Positions 60,664 through 64,000 of a stretch of DNA of 64,000 nucleotides are shown here, piece after piece. The DNA is from Pleodorina starrii (lineage: Eukaryota > Chlorophyta > Chlorophyceae > Chlamydomonadales > Volvocaceae): assembly GCA_030267565.1 (NCBI GenBank), contig BRXU01000063.1, positions 62,001 to 126,000 on the forward strand, written 5' to 3'. Each line of letters starts with the position of its first letter. Position 1 is the stretch's first letter. Below the pieces are notes generated by a model, which saw nothing but the letters and a program-made list of their open reading frames with translations, did not search any database and was not told the origin of the DNA. The translations under genes and the position numbers were made by a program.

Positions 60664-62907
60664 TCAATCCTGGGGAGCGGGCTGGGTGGGATCCTGGGCC
60701 TCGAGCCGCAGGACGCGCAGGGTGTCCGGGGCCAGCCAGGGGGCGTGCACGCCCACGGTCTGCAGCGCCCGGCCGGACAGGACCACGCTCCTCTCGGTCG
60801 GCCACCACGGCGGGCGGCGGAACCCGTGCGGGTCGGCGCCGGGGGTGACGTCGCGCACCCGGTAGTGGCGCTCGGGGTCCAGGCCGCGCAGGCGGAACCG
60901 GCCCACGGGTTCGACGTCGGGCAGGGCGGCGCCGACGACGGCGAACAGCGCTTCCGAGCGGTCGGCGCTGACGACCCCGTGGATCCGCAGCGCGGGGTCG
61001 AAGGCGTCCAGGCGGACCATCCGGCCCGAGTGGAGCAGACCGCGGTGGTCCTTGTGGAAGGCGACCCACTCGGCGAGCTCGGCCGATTCCTGTTCGGTGG
61101 CCTGGGTGAGGTCCCACTCGATGCCGAGGTGGCCCCACACGGCGGTGCCGGCGCGGAAGTGCAGGGTGTGCATGCGCCCGGTGGTGTGCGAGGCGCCGGA
61201 GGCGACGTGGGCGCCCATGAGTTCGGCCGGGATGAGCTGCTGGGTCCACCGGTGCATCTGCTGGCGCTCGAAGGGATCGATGTCGTCGGAGGTCCACACC
61301 CTGTCGGTGTGCTCCAAGACCCCGAGGTCGACCCGGGCGCCGCCGGAGGAGCAGGACTCGATCTCCAGGTCCGGGAACCGCTCCTTGAGCTCGGCCATCA
61401 ACCGGTAGGTCGCCAGGGTCTGGGCGTGCACCCCGGGGCGTCCGTCGGGGTGGGTGCCGGCCTCGAGCAGGTCGCGGTTGTGGTCCCACTTGAGGTAGGC
61501 GATCGGGTACTCGTCCAGGAGAGCCACCATCTGGTCGCGCACGTGCGCGTAGGCCTCCGGCACACCCAGATCGAGCACCTGCTGCCGGCGGGACTCGATG
61601 GGCAGGCGCCCGCCGGGGCCCATGATCCACTCGGGGTGGGCGCGGGCCACATCGGAGTCGGGGTTGACCATCTCGGGCTCGAACCACAGGCCGAATTCCA
61701 TGCCGAGGTCGTTGACGTGGTCGATCAGCGGGGACAGGCCCTGCGGCCACACCTCGGGGGAGACCACCCAGTCGCCCAGTCCGGCGTTGTCGTCGCGGCG
61801 GGCGCCGAACCACCCGTCGTCGAGCACGTAGCGCTCCACGCCGGCGGCGGCCGCCCGGTCGGCCAGGGTAGAGAGCTTCTCGAGGCGGTGGTCGAAGTAG
61901 ACGGCCTCCCACACGTTCAGCGTCACCGGACGGGGCCGAGCGGGGTGCTGGGGGCGGGCCCGGAGCCAGTCGTGGAAGCGCCCGGCCTGCTCGTCCAGCC
62001 CCCGCCCGTACACGCCGTACAGCCACGGCGTGGTGTAGCTCTCGCCCTGTCCGAGCGAGACCTCGCCCGGCAGCAGCAGCTCGGAGCCGCCCAGCACCTG
62101 CTGGCCGTCGTAGAGCCGTTCCGCCCACGTGCGGTGGTTGCCGGAGAACCCGGTGTGCAGGCCCCAGACCTCGCCGTCGGCGAAGCCGAAGCCCGGTTCG
62201 CCCACGGACAGGACGTAGGCGGCGTCGGCGCCGGTGCGGCCCTTGCGTCCTTCCCGGAGGTGCGTGCCCACGGTGAGCTCGCGCCGCTGGGGGGTCCGTT
62301 CCTTGCCCCAGTGCCCTGCGAAGTCCAGGATCTCCTTCGCGTGGGTGGGCAGGGGGAGCACGAGGCCCAGCTCCTGGACGCGGTAGGGACCCGGGGCGGT
62401 GTTCGTCAGCGTGGCGCGGGCCCGCAGCAGGCCCGAGGGCGTGAGCTCCAGCTCGATCGCCACGCGCAGGCCTGCGCCGGTGTCCTCCGCCGTCACGAGC
62501 AGGCGGGCCGCGCCGGCGCTCACCAGGGCGCCGTCGGCGAGGACCTCCTGCGGTTCCACCGGATCCAGCCGGGCCTCCGTGAGGTGCAGCAGCGGGGTCC
62601 ACGCGGTGCCGTCCCGGTCACCCGCCAGTCCTGGCCGGCCGCTCCAGCCGGTGTGCAGACTCCCGAGCACGTCCGGGCGCATCGGCAGGTCCTGCCCGTT
62701 GGCCGTGCGGTGGGCCACCGCGGCCTCGACGAGCACGGCGGCCTCCTCGGCGTCGAGGCCGGGCAGTGCGGCGCCCCAGTGCACCACGGAGGGCAGCTGG
62801 GCCTCGGAGAGGTCGACCAGGACCGACACACCCCCGCTCGTGAGGTGGACCCGGCACGGTCCGGTGGGATCGAGGGCGGTGGTCGGCTCGAGGGTCGCAG
62901 CAGTCAT
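60664..62907 (-). CDS. GH36 alpha-galactosidase
   Basis: Cytoplasmic alpha-galactosidase of 747 aa that removes terminal alpha-galactose from melibiose, raffinose or similar sugars. Nucleophile Asp475 in YLKWDHNRDLLEAG and acid/base Asp541 in WTSDDIDPFERQQMHRW; ESCSSGGARVDLGVLEHTDRV and WFGARRDDNAGLGDW are signature parts of the bacterial tetrameric group. I chose the ATG at 62907 (CAGGAGCC upstream); the frame extends further without support. It is the first gene of the operon behind a near-consensus promoter. Confidence 0.93.
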   Translation of the reverse strand: MTAATLEPTTALDPTGPCRVHLTSGGVSVLVDLSEAQLPSVVHWGAALPGLDAEEAAVLVEAAVAHRTANGQDLPMRPDVLGSLHTGWSGRPGLAGDRDGTAWTPLLHLTEARLDPVEPQEVLADGALVSAGAARLLVTAEDTGAGLRVAIELELTPSGLLRARATLTNTAPGPYRVQELGLVLPLPTHAKEILDFAGHWGKERTPQRRELTVGTHLREGRKGRTGADAAYVLSVGEPGFGFADGEVWGLHTGFSGNHRTWAERLYDGQQVLGGSELLLPGEVSLGQGESYTTPWLYGVYGRGLDEQAGRFHDWLRARPQHPARPRPVTLNVWEAVYFDHRLEKLSTLADRAAAAGVERYVLDDGWFGARRDDNAGLGDWVVSPEVWPQGLSPLIDHVNDLGMEFGLWFEPEMVNPDSDVARAHPEWIMGPGGRLPIESRRQQVLDLGVPEAYAHVRDQMVALLDEYPIAYLKWDHNRDLLEAGTHPDGRPGVHAQTLATYRLMAELKERFPDLEIESCSSGGARVDLGVLEHTDRVWTSDDIDPFERQQMHRWTQQLIPAELMGAHVASGASHTTGRMHTLHFRAGTAVWGHLGIEWDLTQATEQESAELAEWVAFHKDHRGLLHSGRMVRLDAFDPALRIHGVVSADRSEALFAVVGAALPDVEPVGRFRLRGLDPERHYRVRDVTPGADPHGFRRPPWWPTERSVVLSGRALQTVGVHAPWLAPDTLRVLRLEAQDPTQPAPQD

Positions 62908-62982
62908 GTCGGCTCCTGGGCGCTGATCGGGGTGGTGGGTTCGGGCACTCGATCGCAGTGGTGGATCGATGTGGTTCACGTC

Positions 62983-63011
62983 ATAGTAGAAGCGACAGAA
63001 TCAAACATCAA
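62983..63011 (-). promoter_or_regulatory. Promoter of the galactoside operon
   Basis: On the minus strand: -35 TTGATG (63006-63011), 17-base spacer, -10 TACTAT (62983-62988). Confidence 0.7.
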
Positions 63012-63040
63012 CCCTGTTGAAAAGAACACCACGATGTTTG
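63002..63040. promoter_or_regulatory. DeoR-type operator half-sites
   Basis: Inverted repeat CAAACATC (63002-63009) with GATGTTTG (63033-63040), centres 31 bases apart (about three helical turns). The left half overlaps the -35 box of the galactoside operon and the right half lies between the -35 and -10 boxes of the deoR-type gene. Confidence 0.6.
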
Positions 63041-63046
63041 TATTGT
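63017..63046 (+). promoter_or_regulatory. Promoter of the deoR-type regulator and galT
   Basis: -35 TTGAAA (63017-63022), 18-base spacer, -10 TATTGT (63041-63046), back to back with the galactoside operon promoter. Confidence 0.65.
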
Positions 63047-63101
63047 GGGGCATGTCACCGATCCGGGGTCTCGACGGACCCCAGCCGAGCCAGGAGGCCC
63101 C

Positions 63102-63887
63102 ATGACCGAGATGCTCCCCGACCGCCGACGGCGGGAGATCCTCGACCGCGTGCGCGCCTCGGGTGCGGTGCGGGTCGCGGACCTGGTCGCCGAGCTGGGC
63201 GTGTCCGACATGACGGTGCGCCGGGACCTGGACCGGCTGGCTCGGGACGGGGAGCTGCAGAAGGTCCACGGCGGGGCGAAGCTGCCGGCGGGATCCTCCG
63301 CGGCCGAGCCCGGATTCACGCACAAGTCCGAGCTGCAGCTGCCGGAGAAGGCGGCCATCGCCGCCGCCGCCGAGGCGATGGTGCGACCGGGCATGTCCGT
63401 CTCGCTGAACTCCGGGACCACCACCTTCGCGCTGGCCCGCGCCCTGCGCCGCGTCAGCGACATCACGGTGGTGACGAACTCCCCGCGGATCGCCGACGTG
63501 CTCCAGGACGCGCCCGCCACGGGACAGACGGTGGTCCTGCTGGGCGGGGTGCGCACCCCCTCGGACGCCCTGGTGGGCCCGCTGGCCACCGCGGCCCTGC
63601 GCACCCTGCACGTGGACCTGGCCTTCCTGGGCGTGCACGGGCTGTCCGAGCGCGACGGGCTGACCACTCCGAACATGATGGAGGCCGAGATCAACCGCCT
63701 CTTCCTGGAGCGCTGCGACCGCAGCGTGGTGCTGGCCGACTCCACGAAGTGGGGCCTGCCCGGGCTCCACCGCATCGCCGGTCTCGACGAGGTCGACACG
63801 GTCGTGACCGACGACGGTCTGGGCGCCGCCGACCGCGAGACCCTGAGCCAGCACGTCCCCGACCTGCGACTGGAGCCCGTCCGATGA
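63102..63887 (+). CDS. DeoR-family transcription regulator of galactose genes
   Basis: Probable repressor of 261 aa controlling the galactoside operon and galT. The DeoR helix-turn-helix (about 6-58; RRREILDRVRASGAVRVADLVAELGVSDMTVRRDLDRL) precedes the sugar-phosphate sensing domain (SLNSGTTTFALARALR, VTNSPRIADVL, GGVRTPSDALVGPLA, ADSTKWG). CAGGAGG precedes the ATG at 63102. The ligand is inferred as a phosphorylated galactose intermediate. Its stop overlaps the galT start (ATGA). Confidence 0.9.
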   Translation: MTEMLPDRRRREILDRVRASGAVRVADLVAELGVSDMTVRRDLDRLARDGELQKVHGGAKLPAGSSAAEPGFTHKSELQLPEKAAIAAAAEAMVRPGMSVSLNSGTTTFALARALRRVSDITVVTNSPRIADVLQDAPATGQTVVLLGGVRTPSDALVGPLATAALRTLHVDLAFLGVHGLSERDGLTTPNMMEAEINRLFLERCDRSVVLADSTKWGLPGLHRIAGLDEVDTVVTDDGLGAADRETLSQHVPDLRLEPVR

Positions 63888-64000
63888 CCTCTCCCGCCCC
63901 CGCCGAGCGCGCCGCCGCGCCGCTGATCGCGCACCGGACGCACCACCTCGCCGACGGACGGGAGGCCGTGTTCTTCTCCGACCGCGGCACCCCGCCCGTG
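63884..64000 (+). CDS. galT: Galactose-1-phosphate uridylyltransferase, 3' end outside window
   Basis: The first 39 codons of a gene coupled to the DeoR-type regulator (ATGA overlap). RTHHLADGREAVFFSD matches the start of actinobacterial GalT (LADGRE...YF.D), which swaps UMP between UDP-glucose and galactose-1-phosphate in the Leloir pathway. The catalytic HPH region lies beyond the window, so the call rests on the N-terminus and on the galactosidase neighbours. Confidence 0.7.
   Translation, partial: MTSPAPAERAAAPLIAHRTHHLADGREAVFFSDRGTPPV

Noticed and set aside
55798..63105. Open frame of 2435 codons on the plus strand
   Set aside because: It is antisense to lacZ, the importer genes and the alpha-galactosidase gene, all with full catalytic motifs. 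Long antisense frames are expected at this GC content, and its translation is low-complexity Val/Gly/Arg/His.

Overview
The window is very GC-rich with codon use to match, short intergenic gaps, many GTG starts and many 1-4 base stop/start overlaps. This points to a high-GC actinobacterium. The block from about 22.9 to 47.6 kb (metallophosphoesterase, class A PBP, DUF4177, RidA, NUDIX, Crp, MarP-like protease, AroQ, Acs, Nth, CoA-type NUDIX, Tad genes, DECH helicase) has the same kinds of genes as the Rv3649-Rv3683 stretch of Mycobacterium tuberculosis as I remember it. With the sugar operons this suggests a Micrococcaceae-like organism such as Kocuria or Arthrobacter; that placement is inference. 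No gap between genes exceeds 300 bases.

Region 1 (1-9.7 kb) is a Tad (Flp-type) pilus operon: a TadG-like protein cut by the window edge, CpaB, CpaE/TadZ, CpaF/TadA, TadB and TadC. It runs directly into a class F-like sortase, a cell-wall-type surface protein with an atypical sorting signal (MANTG) and a lipoprotein, and closes with a strong terminator. A small membrane protein and tRNA-Pro(CGG) follow.

Region 2 (10.2-15.4 kb) is a tandem array of three M28 aminopeptidases. Copies 2 and 3 also share their promoter region, including a palindrome. Copy 2 has lost its signal peptide through a net deletion and frameshift.

Region 3 (15.5-22.9 kb) holds two HAD enzymes, an ohrR-ohr-oxidoreductase operon behind an OhrR-like operator, a D-lactate dehydrogenase-type FAD/Fe-S protein with an LldR-like operator, and a small zinc-knuckle protein coupled to a serine hydrolase.

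Region 4 (22.9-47.7 kb) is the conserved core block. A large HTH-STAND ATPase-TM-beta-propeller gene and a family A DNA polymerase-like gene lie inside it. Next comes the second, actinobacterial-type Tad locus (CpaE-like, TadA, TadB, TadC, DUF4244 pilin, two TadE-like proteins) facing its DECH-box helicase.

Region 5 (47.8-64 kb) is a sugar-use island. One operon carries an ABC importer (binding protein, two permeases) and a GH13 alpha-glucosidase, with a divergent ROK regulator. A second carries a GH36 alpha-galactosidase, two permeases, a binding protein and a GH2 beta-galactosidase. It is divergent from a DeoR regulator coupled to a partial galT, so galactosides are imported, cleaved and passed to the Leloir pathway. 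Neither importer encodes its ATPase, so a shared MsiK-type ATPase elsewhere is expected.
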